From JBEKHT01 sp049511715 (GTDB lineage: Bacteria; Chloroflexota; Anaerolineae; Anaerolineales; RBG-16-64-43), in contig JBEKXU010000027.1 in the NCBI GenBank assembly GCA_049511715.1, positions 1-42,932 of the forward strand: a stretch of DNA of 42,932 bases, read 5' to 3'. The notes below the pieces were generated by a model. That model did no database searches, was not told the DNA's origin, and saw only the letters and a program-made list of their open reading frames with translations. Below are positions 31,927-39,873 of this stretch, in pieces (the first letter of the stretch is position 1; every line of letters starts with the position of its first letter). A program made the position numbers and the translations under genes.

Positions 31927-33266
31927 CAGCGCACCAGCATCGATTCGTCATACCCTCGCAGCTTGAGCTCCGCCTCCAGGTTGAAGAAAAGGTCCCGAAC
32001 GACACCGACCACAATCAAGAGCCCCGCGGAGGATACCAAAAGCAGCCCCGTATTTCCGCCAAAGGGCACCACGATTCCCACCAGATAAGGCAAGACCGCC
32101 ACAAAACCCAGAAAGAGGGCGCCTGGCAGCGTGATCCGGCGCATCACGCGCGTCAGGTAGCGCTGGGTCGGGGCACCCGAAGTCACTCCGGGGATTTGCG
32201 CACCGGCGCGCTTCAGGTTCTCGCCGTAGTTCTGCTGGGAAAAGAGAACATCGGTATAGAAAAAGGTGAACAGCACCACTAGGAGGAAGTACATGGCCCC
32301 ATACCAGCCGCTGCTTCCCCCGAACACATACACCGCGCCGGAAGCCAGGCTTTTCACCCAAGAGGTGGTCGAGTTGACAAAGAACTGGGCGAGGACCGCC
32401 GGGAAGGTGAGAAACGATTGAGCAAAAATGAGCGGGATCATTCCGGCCATGTTGACCAGCAAGGGCAGCGTGCCCTTAACCGGCATGGCTTGACGGTGAC
32501 CGATCCGCCGGCCCGGGTACATCACGGGGACATTTCGCCTGCCTTGCTGCACCACGACGATCACAAAAACCGTCACGGCGATCAAGCCCAGGTAGAAAGG
32601 CACCAGATAGACTGCGGTCGCCTGATTCGCCAGAAGCGACCCGAAGTTGGTCGGGATGCGGGCGACGATGCCCGCAAAAATGATGAGCGACAGCCCCTGG
32701 TTGCGCACCCCATACTCAGAGATGAGCTCTCCCAGCCAAATGGCAAACATGGTGCCAGCCGTCATGGTCAGAAGCATGGTGGTCGTCGGCAGCAGATCCG
32801 CCCCCGTGAAGCCGAAATGCTCGACGATCGGAGTCCCTCCCGCTAGGCTCTGGAAAAGCCGCACCTGACCGATCGCCTGAAGACAGGCCAAGGGCACAGC
32901 CAAGTAATAAGTCCAGCGCTCCATCCATTTGCGCCCTTCCTGCGGATCCTCTCTCATCCGCGCCTCCCAGGCAGGCACGATCGGGACAAGTAGCTGCAGG
33001 ATGATCTGCGCCGTAATATACGGGTACACCCCCATGGCCAGCACAGAGAAATTCGAGACCGTTCCGCCCGAGAGAAGGTCCAGGAGGTTCACCAGCGTGC
33101 TACTAGCTCCCCCGCCGGCAAAAATCTGCGCCAAGGCCTGCCGATTGACTCCCGGGACGGGAACATGGGCGGCCAGTCGGTAGACCACGAGCAGCCCCAG
33201 GGTGATGAGCAGGCGGTTGCGCAGGTCGTGAGCTGTCCAGAGGTGACGCAAGGCAGAGCGGCGCAT
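31926..33266 (-). CDS. secY: Preprotein translocase subunit SecY
   Basis: Protein of 446 aa with ten hydrophobic segments, the channel of the Sec translocon in the cytoplasmic membrane. Typical blocks are LRNRLLITLGLLVVYRLAAHVPVPG in parts, LLSGGTVSNFSVLAMGVYPYITAQIILQL in parts, GYLQKR-like EGRKWMERWTYY, and VVQQGRRNVPVMY. It follows rplO by 12 bases, as in the standard spc operon. Confidence 0.97.
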   Translation of the reverse strand: MRRSALRHLWTAHDLRNRLLITLGLLVVYRLAAHVPVPGVNRQALAQIFAGGGASSTLVNLLDLLSGGTVSNFSVLAMGVYPYITAQIILQLLVPIVPAWEARMREDPQEGRKWMERWTYYLAVPLACLQAIGQVRLFQSLAGGTPIVEHFGFTGADLLPTTTMLLTMTAGTMFAIWLGELISEYGVRNQGLSLIIFAGIVARIPTNFGSLLANQATAVYLVPFYLGLIAVTVFVIVVVQQGRRNVPVMYPGRRIGHRQAMPVKGTLPLLVNMAGMIPLIFAQSFLTFPAVLAQFFVNSTTSWVKSLASGAVYVFGGSSGWYGAMYFLLVVLFTFFYTDVLFSQQNYGENLKRAGAQIPGVTSGAPTQRYLTRVMRRITLPGALFLGFVAVLPYLVGIVVPFGGNTGLLLVSSAGLLIVVGVVRDLFFNLEAELKLRGYDESMLVR

Positions 33267-33278
33267 CGAAGTAGGCTC

Positions 33279-33746
33279 CTAGAGCATCCCTTGACTTGCG
33301 GGCGCGACGATCTCGACCGTCCCCCCAGCCGCCTCCAGCTTGGCCCGCGCGGAGGCTGTGACCCGTTGAACTCTCACCTTGAGAGGGACTTTGACCTCTC
33401 CCCGCCCCAAGATCACCACCGGTTTGCTCGCGTCCTTCACCAAACCCAGTCCAACCAGGCTCTCGGCCGTGACCAGAAATCCGGACGGCACTTCCTGAAG
33501 TGCTTCGAGATTGATCTCGCTATACTCCACCCGTTGCAGGGGAGTGAAACCTCGCTTAAAAGGAAGCCTGCGGAAGAAGGGAAGGTTCCCACCTTGGAAG
33601 TAGACCGACGGGCCTCCCCCCTGGCGCGCCCCTTGGCCCTTGGTTCCCCGACCAGCGGTCTTGCCTTGGCCGGCGGCCGTTCCCCGGCCGACCCGCTTGC
33701 GACGATGGGTGGCACCCGGTTTCGACTTCATTTCGTGCAACCTCAT
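33279..33746 (-). CDS. rplO: 50S ribosomal protein L15
   Basis: Protein of 155 aa. It has the basic, glycine-rich N-terminus HRRKRVGRGTAAGQGKTAGRGTKGQGAR in parts, the QGGNLPFFRRLPFKRGF block, and the C-terminal KLEAAGGTVEIV. AGGAGAAGAGG precedes ATG 33746. Its start overlaps the rpmD stop by 4 bases (ATGA). Confidence 0.96.
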   Translation of the reverse strand: MRLHEMKSKPGATHRRKRVGRGTAAGQGKTAGRGTKGQGARQGGGPSVYFQGGNLPFFRRLPFKRGFTPLQRVEYSEINLEALQEVPSGFLVTAESLVGLGLVKDASKPVVILGRGEVKVPLKVRVQRVTASARAKLEAAGGTVEIVAPASQGML

Positions 33747-33994
33747 TCCCTCTTCTCCTTGGCGGTATCGCCGGAGGCCGGTTCCACCTCGACCAGGTGA
33801 GAGACGGTCTGGACCATTCCGCGCACTTGCGGGGTGTCCGCGAGCTGGACGGCGTGCAGGCGACGGTGCAGCCCAAGGGCCCACAGGGTCGCCCTATGGC
33901 GCGGCGAGCACCCAATCGCGCTCTTCCTGAGAGTGACCCGCAGCCAGCGGGCGGGCTGCTTCTTGCTCCTTCTGGTGCGCTCAGGTTGAGTCAC
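33743..33994 (-). CDS. rpmD: 50S ribosomal protein L30
   Basis: Protein of 83 aa. WLRVTLRKSAIGCSPRHRATLWALGLHRRLHAVQ (in parts) is the L30 core, followed by MVQTVSHLVEVE. Typical L30 is near 60 aa; here about 15 extra residues precede the core (TQPERTRRSKKQPAR) and a short tail follows. The GTG start lies inside the end of rpsE (14-base overlap), and the stop overlaps rplO. Confidence 0.92.
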   Translation of the reverse strand: MTQPERTRRSKKQPARWLRVTLRKSAIGCSPRHRATLWALGLHRRLHAVQLADTPQVRGMVQTVSHLVEVEPASGDTAKEKRE

Positions 33995-34529
33995 GTTTCC
34001 TCCGCTCCCAGAATGGCTTCAACGTCTCAACATCCTTGCCTCGGATTTCGGCCAGCCGAGCCGGGTCGGTCAGCTGGTCCAAGGCCGTCATCGTGGCGTG
34101 GACGACGTTCAGCACATTGGCCGATCCGAGGGATTTGGTCAGGATGTCACGAACGCCCGCCGCTTCCACGACCGCCCGGACCCCGCCCGCCGCGATCACC
34201 CCCGTTCCCGGGGAAGCTGGCTTGAGTAGGACTTTCGCCCCTCCGCATTTTCCAATCACTTCATGCGGTATGGTTGCGTGGGCCAACGGGATGGGGTGCA
34301 TGGCCTTCCGGGCCCGGTCGGTGCCCTTGCGAATCGCATCGGGCACGGCACGGCTCTTCCCCACTCCGATGCCCACCCGTCCCCGGTTGTCGCCGACCAC
34401 CACCACCGTGCGGAAGGAAAAATGGCGTCCCCCCTTGACCACCTTCGCGACGCGGGAAATGTCGACGACCCGCTCGTCAAGCTCCTCGGCCCCTTCACCC
34501 AAGCGTTCCGCCCTGTTCTCTTGTGCCAT
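33981..34529 (-). CDS. rpsE: 30S ribosomal protein S5
   Basis: Protein of 182 aa. It has LDERVVDISRVAKVVKGGRHFSF in parts, the double-stranded RNA-binding-like VVVGDNRGRVGIGVGKS, and the C-terminal TGVIAAGGVRAVVEAAGVRDILTKSLGS in parts. S5 contributes to decoding accuracy in the 30S body. It follows rplR by 14 bases. Confidence 0.97.
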   Translation of the reverse strand: MAQENRAERLGEGAEELDERVVDISRVAKVVKGGRHFSFRTVVVVGDNRGRVGIGVGKSRAVPDAIRKGTDRARKAMHPIPLAHATIPHEVIGKCGGAKVLLKPASPGTGVIAAGGVRAVVEAAGVRDILTKSLGSANVLNVVHATMTALDQLTDPARLAEIRGKDVETLKPFWERRKRDST

Positions 34530-34543
34530 GCCCTACTCCCGTC

Positions 34544-34909
34544 TCAGAATTCCAGACCCGAAGAGCGCGCCGCCTCGGCCAGCGCCCGCACGCGGCCGTG
34601 ATAACGATACCCGCCACGATCAAAAACGACCTTGGAGATCCCCCGGGCGTGGGCCCGTGTGGCGATCAGTTTCCCCACCTCGCGGGCCTGGTCCGTCTTA
34701 TTCATTTTTTCCAGCGAGGTCGCCAGCTCGCGATCCAGGCTGGACGCGGCCGCGAGGGTTCTTCCGCTCATGTCGTCGATCACCTGAACATAGATGTGCG
34801 CCAGGCTACGAAAGACGCTCAGCCTCGGCCGATCCGAGGTGCCGGACAGGTTCCGGCGCACATGCACATGCCTACGTTTGCGCGCATCGCTTCTGGTCTT
34901 GGTCGCCAT
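34544..34909 (-). CDS. rplR: 50S ribosomal protein L18
   Basis: Protein of 121 aa that binds 5S rRNA. It has KRRHVHVRRNLSGTSDRPRLSVFRS in parts, then HIYVQVIDDMSGRTLAAASS, AHARGISKVVFDRGGYRYHGR and VRALAEAARSSGLEF. It starts 8 bases after rplF. Confidence 0.97.
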   Translation of the reverse strand: MATKTRSDARKRRHVHVRRNLSGTSDRPRLSVFRSLAHIYVQVIDDMSGRTLAAASSLDRELATSLEKMNKTDQAREVGKLIATRAHARGISKVVFDRGGYRYHGRVRALAEAARSSGLEF

Positions 34910-34917
34910 AGGCCCGC

Positions 34918-35472
34918 CTATTTCGTGGCTGTCGCCTTTCCGGCCTTACCCGCCTTGTGGCGCACCCGCTCGCCAACGTAGCGGATCCCCTTGCCCTTGT
35001 AGGGCTCAGGGGGTCGAATCTTGCGCAGGTCGGCCGCAACCTGCCCCACCCGCTCCTTGTCGTATCCGCTGACCTCAATAATCCGGGTCTTTTCATCCAC
35101 CGAGAAGACAATGCCCTCGGGTGGATCCACGACCACTGGGTGCGAAAACCCGACGGACAGAACCAGGCTTTTCGCGTTGATTTCTGCCCGGTAGCCGACG
35201 CCTTCCACCTGCAACTTCCGGTTGAAGCCCTTGCTGACCCCCAACACCATGTTTTGGACGAGAGCGCGGGACATTCCATGGAAAGCCCGGGTGCGGCGGT
35301 CCTCGGTCTGGCGCTGAACCTGGAGCGCATCGCCCTGGCGGGTAAAGGAGATCCCCGCGGGAAAAAGACGGCTGGTCTCACCCCGGGGTCCCTTCACCTG
35401 AACCCGATTCCCAAGCACTTCAACCTGCACGCCAGCTGGGATTTTGACCGGCATCCTTCCAATTCGCGACAC
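34918..35472 (-). CDS. rplF: 50S ribosomal protein L6
   Basis: Protein of 184 aa. It begins MSRIGRMPVKIPAGVQVEVL and has two L6 repeats. The C-terminal signature is RKIRPPEPYKGKGIRYVGE. L6 stabilises the sarcin-ricin loop region and the factor-binding site. It is followed by an Ala/Lys-rich tail, KAGKAGKATATK. Spacing to rpsH is 25 bases. Confidence 0.97.
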   Translation of the reverse strand: MSRIGRMPVKIPAGVQVEVLGNRVQVKGPRGETSRLFPAGISFTRQGDALQVQRQTEDRRTRAFHGMSRALVQNMVLGVSKGFNRKLQVEGVGYRAEINAKSLVLSVGFSHPVVVDPPEGIVFSVDEKTRIIEVSGYDKERVGQVAADLRKIRPPEPYKGKGIRYVGERVRHKAGKAGKATATK

Positions 35473-35497
35473 GTCGACCTCCCTAGCATCCTGCCAA

Positions 35498-35911
35498 TTA
35501 CCAGACCTTGCAGATCACCTCTCCGCCCACGCCCAGTTTTCGGGCGCGCACGCCAGTCATGACGCCCTTGGGGGTCGACACAATGGTGACACCCATACCC
35601 GACAAAACCCTCGGGATCTCGAGCTTGGCCGCATACACCCGCCGTCCCGGCCGGCTGACGCGCTGGATCCCGGTAATTACCGGCCTGCGCTCGCGGCGCT
35701 CCCCGACGTATTTCAGGTAAATGTGGAGGGTGGACTGCGGTTTTCCCTCCTCCGCGACCACCTCATAGCGGTCGATGTAACCCTCCTCTTTGAGGATCTG
35801 CGCCAGGGCGACCTTCATCCGGGAGGAGGGCAGGCCCACCGCGGCATGCCCGGCCAGAAGGCCATTGCGGATGCGGGTGAGCATATCGGCGATTGGATCA
35901 ACCACAGTCAT
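35498..35911 (-). CDS. rpsH: 30S ribosomal protein S8
   Basis: Protein of 137 aa, a primary 16S rRNA binder and in many bacteria the autoregulator of the spc operon. It has DPIADMLTRIRNGLLAGHA, LPSSRMKVALAQILKEEGYI, then GMGVTIVSTPKGVMTGVRARKLGVGGEV in parts and the terminal KVW. It starts 39 bases after rpsN. Confidence 0.97.
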   Translation of the reverse strand: MTVVDPIADMLTRIRNGLLAGHAAVGLPSSRMKVALAQILKEEGYIDRYEVVAEEGKPQSTLHIYLKYVGERRERRPVITGIQRVSRPGRRVYAAKLEIPRVLSGMGVTIVSTPKGVMTGVRARKLGVGGEVICKVW

Positions 35912-35950
35912 CAGAGTCTTCTCCTTGCAACGATGGAGATCAGCTCGCGC

Positions 35951-36133
35951 CTACCAGGAGGCCTTAATGACCCCCGGCAGCTTGCCAGCCAAGGCCTGCT
36001 CCCGGAAGCAAATGCGGCAGAGTTGAAACTTGCGGATGTAGCCTCGCGGGCGGCCGCAGATCTTGCAGCGGTTCCGGACGCGAACCGGGTACTTCCGCCG
36101 ACTTTCCCGGATAATGATGGACTTCTTGGCCAT
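35951..36133 (-). CDS. rpsN: 30S ribosomal protein S14, type Z
   Basis: Protein of 60 aa. The zinc site is CKICGRPRGYIRKFQLCRIC (Cys23, 26, 39, 42), characteristic of the short zinc-binding form. The C-terminus is FREQALAGKLPGVIKASW. It starts 3 bases after rplE. Confidence 0.97.
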   Translation of the reverse strand: MAKKSIIIRESRRKYPVRVRNRCKICGRPRGYIRKFQLCRICFREQALAGKLPGVIKASW

Positions 36134-36136
36134 AAT

Positions 36137-36685
36137 TCAGTCGCCTCGTCGAAAGGGCATGCCCAGGAGCTGTAGCAGGCGACGGCCCTCCTCGTCGCTA
36201 TGGGCCGTTGTCACGATGATCACCTCGAAGCCGCGGACCTTGTCGATCTTGTCATAGTTGATTTCCGGGAAGATCAGTTGCTCCCGGAGGCCGAGGGTGT
36301 AGTTTCCTCTCCCATCAAAGCTGTCGGGGGAGACCCCTCGAAAGTCACGAACCCGTGGCAGGGCCACATTCACGAGCCGATCCAGGAAGGACCACATGCG
36401 TTCGCCGCGCAAGGTCACGGTCACCCCGATCGCGCGCCCTTCGCGCAACTTGAAATTGGCGATGCTCTTGCGCGCCTTGGTCACAATCGGCTTCTGCCCT
36501 GTGATGGTCGCCACATCCTGAACCGTGGCCTCCAGGGCCTTGGGGTTATCCAGCGCCTCGCCCACGCCGACGTTCACGATAACCTTCCTCACTTGGGGCA
36601 CCTGCATCGGGTTCCCGTACGAGAAGTCGCGACGCAAGATGGGGACGATGTCCGTTCGGTAATGTTCCAACAGGTAATGAGCCAT
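36137..36685 (-). CDS. rplE: 50S ribosomal protein L5
   Basis: Protein of 182 aa that binds 5S rRNA. It has NPMQVPQVRKVIVNVGVGEA, the ITGQKPIVTKARKSIANFKLREG block in parts, LRGERMWSFLDRLVNVALPRVRDFRG in parts, and IVTTAHSDEEGRRLLQLLGMPF. It starts 21 bases after rplX. Confidence 0.97.
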   Translation of the reverse strand: MAHYLLEHYRTDIVPILRRDFSYGNPMQVPQVRKVIVNVGVGEALDNPKALEATVQDVATITGQKPIVTKARKSIANFKLREGRAIGVTVTLRGERMWSFLDRLVNVALPRVRDFRGVSPDSFDGRGNYTLGLREQLIFPEINYDKIDKVRGFEVIIVTTAHSDEEGRRLLQLLGMPFRRGD

Positions 36686-36706
36686 CAGCCTTCCCTTCCT
36701 GTGCCG

Positions 36707-37027
36707 CTACGCGTCCATCGCCGCCTGACAGTGTTTGCAGACGCGCACCCAGAGGTCGCCTTGCTTCTGGCGGCTGATGCGCGTGGCCTCCCCGCACTTG
36801 GGACACACCAGCAAGACCGCCGAGGCGTGAAGAGCGGCGGGAAACTCCACTACCCCGGGGGTCAAGGCGCTGCCCTGAGTCTGGACCTGACGCTTGTGTT
36901 TCTTCCGCAGGTTGACGCCCTCCACAACCAAGCGCTCCTCCCGCGGGAGGACATGCAGGACTTGGCCTCTCTTTCCGCGATCTTTCCCGCGGATCACTTG
37001 CACCGTATCACCCTTTTTGATCCTCAC
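36707..37027 (-). CDS. rplX: 50S ribosomal protein L24 with a C-terminal zinc ribbon
   Basis: Protein of 106 aa from GTG 37027, preceded by AGGAG at 6 nt. The KOW domain is RIKKGDTVQVIRGKDRGKRG. The usual block VVEGVNLRKKHKR follows. The C-terminus adds LVCPKCGEATRIS and RVCKHC, a four-cysteine zinc-ribbon-like extension found in only some bacterial L24 proteins. L24 starts large-subunit assembly near the 5' end of 23S rRNA. Confidence 0.95.
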   Translation of the reverse strand: MRIKKGDTVQVIRGKDRGKRGQVLHVLPREERLVVEGVNLRKKHKRQVQTQGSALTPGVVEFPAALHASAVLLVCPKCGEATRISRQKQGDLWVRVCKHCQAAMDA

Positions 37028-37100
37028 GGTCCGCTCCTGATTCCCCCTCGGCCTTCTGCGGGCACATCGCTCCCCTGTCCCCACGCCCCCGACCGGGGCT

Positions 37101-37472
37101 CTAGAGCACCTCGGGGGCCAGCGAAACAATCTTCATGAACCCCTTTTCGCGGAGTTCACGAGCCACCGGGCCGAAAATCCGAGTTCCTCTGGGGTTCTCC
37201 CCGTCGGCGTCCAGGATCACCGCAGCATTGTCGTCAAAGCGAATGTAGGACCCGTCCTCACGCCGGTATTCCTTGGCCGTGCGCACGATGACGGCTTTGA
37301 CGATCTCGCTCTTCTTTACCCCACCCTGCGGGTTCGCCAATTTGACCGTCGCCACCACGACATCGCCCACCCGGCCGGTCTTCCTTCTTGAGCCGCCCTG
37401 GATATGAATGACCAACAATTCCCGCGCTCCCGTATTGTCGGCAACGGTCAGCCGGGTTTCCTGTTGGATCAT
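37101..37472 (-). CDS. rplN: 50S ribosomal protein L14
   Basis: Protein of 123 aa. MIQQETRLTVADNTGARELL and RIFGPVARELREKGFMKIVSLAPEVL (in parts) are the ends typical of L14, one of the most conserved 50S proteins, at the subunit interface. The start overlaps the rpsQ stop by 4 bases. Confidence 0.98.
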   Translation of the reverse strand: MIQQETRLTVADNTGARELLVIHIQGGSRRKTGRVGDVVVATVKLANPQGGVKKSEIVKAVIVRTAKEYRREDGSYIRFDDNAAVILDADGENPRGTRIFGPVARELREKGFMKIVSLAPEVL

Positions 37473-37759
37473 GTTGCACCTCCGGCTTCCTCCCCGCCGG
37501 CGGGAACCTCAATGACAGTCCCGTGTTCGAGAATCGTCTCCACCACCCACCGCTTCCGTTTCGAGAGCGGGCGACTCTCCACCAGCTTGACCCGATCGCC
37601 CGGTTGGCAGTTCAGCCCGTCCTCGGCCACCAGCTTCTCGCTACGGTGAACTACCTTGCCGTACAACCGGTGGCGCACGGTGCGGTCCACTCGAACGACC
37701 ACCGTTTGCGTCATTTTGTTGCTCACGACTGTCCCAATGATGCGCCGTCGATCGTTCAT
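37469..37759 (-). CDS. rpsQ: 30S ribosomal protein S17
   Basis: Protein of 96 aa. It has RIIGTVVSNKMTQTVVVRVD, HRLYGKVVHRSEKLVAED and GDRVKLVESRPLSKRKRW. The last 15 residues (EVPAGGEEAGGAT) are a variable tail. S17 binds the 16S 5' domain. It overlaps rpmC at its start and rplN at its end, by 4 bases each. Confidence 0.97.
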   Translation of the reverse strand: MNDRRRIIGTVVSNKMTQTVVVRVDRTVRHRLYGKVVHRSEKLVAEDGLNCQPGDRVKLVESRPLSKRKRWVVETILEHGTVIEVPAGGEEAGGAT

Positions 37760-37974
37760 GAGGCCCTTCCCTTGTCCTGAGCGGCCGCCCGTTCCCGTTG
37801 TCGCAGAATGGTCGCAATCCGGGCCACATCCCGGCGCACGAACTTCAGCCGGGTGTAATCGCTCAGCTGGCCTTGAGTAAACTGGAAGCGCAGCTTCATG
37901 AGTTCCTCGCGTGTCTCCTCCAGTCGCGCGCGAAGCTCGGCGTCGGTCAGGGAGTGCAGCTCGCTCGCCTTCAC
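37756..37974 (-). CDS. rpmC: 50S ribosomal protein L29
   Basis: Protein of 72 aa. MKASELHSLTDAELRARLEE and RFQFTQGQLSDYTRLKFVRRDVARI (in parts) form the L29 helical hairpin, near the peptide exit tunnel. It overlaps the rplP stop by 4 bases. Confidence 0.97.
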   Translation of the reverse strand: MKASELHSLTDAELRARLEETREELMKLRFQFTQGQLSDYTRLKFVRRDVARIATILRQRERAAAQDKGRAS

Positions 37975-38405
37975 TCCGCCTCCTCCACCCGCGCCGCCCC
38001 GAGTCGCGAGATGCTCTTGGTCCTCAGGCTCAGCTTGTACGCAGCCAAACGCAGAGCATCCATGGCTGCATCCTCGGGTAATCCCCCAATCTCAAAAATG
38101 ATGCGCCCCGGTTTGACCACCGCCACCCAGTGGTCGACGGCACCCTTGCCCTTGCCCATGCGGGTTTCGGCCGCCTTGCGGGTGATCGGTTTGTCGGGGA
38201 AAATGCGGATCCAGATTTTCCCGCGCCGCTTCATGGAATGCACCAAGGCGCGGCGGGCCGCCTCAATCTGACGCTGGGTCATCCATCCCGGCTCCAGGGC
38301 CTGCAACCCGAATTCGCCAAAGGAGAGTTCGGTACCCCGAGTTTCATGCCCCTTCATCCGCCCACGCATTTGTTTGCGCCATTTGACACGCTTCGGCATC
38401 AACAT
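37971..38405 (-). CDS. rplP: 50S ribosomal protein L16
   Basis: Protein of 144 aa. MLMPKRVKWRKQMRGRMKG, then FGLQALEPGWMTQRQIEAAR, RIFPDKPITRKAAETRMGKG and AVVKPGRIIFEIGG are the L16 signatures. It contacts the A-site tRNA region. GAGGTGA lies just ahead of ATG 38405; an ATG two codons later is possible. Confidence 0.97.
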   Translation of the reverse strand: MLMPKRVKWRKQMRGRMKGHETRGTELSFGEFGLQALEPGWMTQRQIEAARRALVHSMKRRGKIWIRIFPDKPITRKAAETRMGKGKGAVDHWVAVVKPGRIIFEIGGLPEDAAMDALRLAAYKLSLRTKSISRLGAARVEEAE

Positions 38406-38439
38406 TGCGTCACCTCACCAGCTCCTGAACCCGCCGATC

Positions 38440-39120
38440 TCACTCGCTGACGTACGCACCGTCAATTGCCTGCGAGGGCGCCTCTTCCTCCTCGGCATGG
38501 CTCTCGCCACGGAAGACCCAGACTTTCACCCCAATGCGGCCGTAGGTGGTCAAAGCCTCGGCCCGGGCAAAATCAATGTCTGCCCTGAGCCACTGCAAGG
38601 GAACTCGGCCTTCCCTCAACCACTCCGTGCGCTTCATCTCGCTTCCCGAGAGACGGCCGGCGCACATGATCTTGATTCCCTTGGCCCCCTGACGCATGGC
38701 CTGGGAGATCGCTCGCTTCATGGCCCGGCTATGTCCAATCCGGCGTTCCAGCTGGTGAGCCACGTTGTCTGCCACCAGGGTGGCTTCCAGATCAGGCTGG
38801 GCAATCTCCTGAACTTTCAGATCCACCTTGCAGCCGGTCAAGCTCTCCAGATGCTGGCGCAGCTCCTTAACCGATGCCCCTTTTCGGCCAATGAAGATTC
38901 CGGGCTTGGCCGTCCACACGAAGATGCGAACCAGATTGTGATTCCGTTCGATCTCCACCCGGGAGATGGCGGAACTGGAGGCGTCCTTCATGATCAGTTT
39001 GCGGATGGCCATGTCCTGGTGGAGTTGGATGGGGTAGTCCTTGCCCGAGGCAAACCAGCGGCTTTCCCAGGTCTTGTTGATCCCCAGCCGAAATCCGATC
39101 GGATTGACCTTTCGACCCAT
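38440..39120 (-). CDS. rpsC: 30S ribosomal protein S3
   Basis: Protein of 226 aa. It begins MGRKVNPIGFRLGINKTWES. The KH domain contains KPGIFIGRKGASVKEL. The C-terminal block is IMCAGRLSGSEMKRTEWLREG then GRIGVKVWVFRGE. S3 lies at the mRNA entry site. GGAGAGG precedes the ATG. It follows rplV by 62 bases. Confidence 0.97.
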   Translation of the reverse strand: MGRKVNPIGFRLGINKTWESRWFASGKDYPIQLHQDMAIRKLIMKDASSSAISRVEIERNHNLVRIFVWTAKPGIFIGRKGASVKELRQHLESLTGCKVDLKVQEIAQPDLEATLVADNVAHQLERRIGHSRAMKRAISQAMRQGAKGIKIMCAGRLSGSEMKRTEWLREGRVPLQWLRADIDFARAEALTTYGRIGVKVWVFRGESHAEEEEAPSQAIDGAYVSE

Positions 39121-39182
39121 ATCCTCTCCTGGCCGTCGTCAAGGGCTGTTCTCACACAGCCCGCTCTCCGACGAACGATGTC

Positions 39183-39527
39183 CTATTTCTCTCCAACCTC
39201 ACCCAACACAATGGTGACGTGCGAGGAACGCCGCAGAATCGGCTTGAAGCGGCCGCGAGCACCAAAACGCCGCCACCTACGGGTCGGACCCTCATCGGCG
39301 TAAATTCGGGTGATCACCAGGTCTTCCCGCCGCATGCCAACATTTTCCTCCGCGTTGGCCATGGCCGAACGCAAAAGCTTAGCCAGGTCGCGGGCGGCCG
39401 CTTGAGGCATGTTCTGCAGCATAGCCAAGGCGGGCTGCGCGGGCTTTCCGCGCACGAGTTCAATCACCCGACGCATCTTCTGGGCGGAAGAGGGAGCGAA
39501 TCGCAGTTTGGCACGAACCTCATCCAC
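39183..39527 (-). CDS. rplV: 50S ribosomal protein L22
   Basis: Protein of 114 aa. It has FAPSSAQKMRRVIELVRGKP, then the tunnel-loop region RIYADEGPTRRWRRFGARGR and the terminal HVTIVLGEV. Its ATG overlaps the rpsS stop by 8 bases. L22 lines the exit tunnel. Confidence 0.97.
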   Translation of the reverse strand: MDEVRAKLRFAPSSAQKMRRVIELVRGKPAQPALAMLQNMPQAAARDLAKLLRSAMANAEENVGMRREDLVITRIYADEGPTRRWRRFGARGRFKPILRRSSHVTIVLGEVGEK

Positions 39528-39825
39528 CGCTTTCCTCCTTGACGGGGGTCACCGTAGTGGTCGCTTCCTTGGTCACGTGACCCCGGAATGTCCGGGTCGG
39601 CGCGAATTCTCCCAGACGATGTCCCACCATGTTCTCGGTGATGTAGATGGGAACGTGGCGGCGGCCGTCATGGACCGCGACGGTATGTCCCACCATTTGG
39701 GGGAAAATCGTGCTGGCGCGACTCCAGGTGCGGATCACCTTCTTTTCACCCCGCTGGTTCATCGCCTCGATCTTCCGGAGCAGCTTCGGCTCCACATACG
39801 GACCCTTCTTGAGAGATCGTGACAT
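39520..39825 (-). CDS. rpsS: 30S ribosomal protein S19
   Basis: Protein of 101 aa. MSRSLKKGPYVEPKLLRKIE, then RTWSRASTIFPQMVGHTVAV and ITENMVGHRLGEFAPTRTFRGH (in parts) are S19 signatures. A short variable tail follows. It starts 48 bases after rplB. Confidence 0.97.
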   Translation of the reverse strand: MSRSLKKGPYVEPKLLRKIEAMNQRGEKKVIRTWSRASTIFPQMVGHTVAVHDGRRHVPIYITENMVGHRLGEFAPTRTFRGHVTKEATTTVTPVKEESGG

Positions 39826-39873
39826 CCTTGCCTCCGAACCTAGGCTTCCCTCGCCCCCGGGCCGGGCGCTGGG

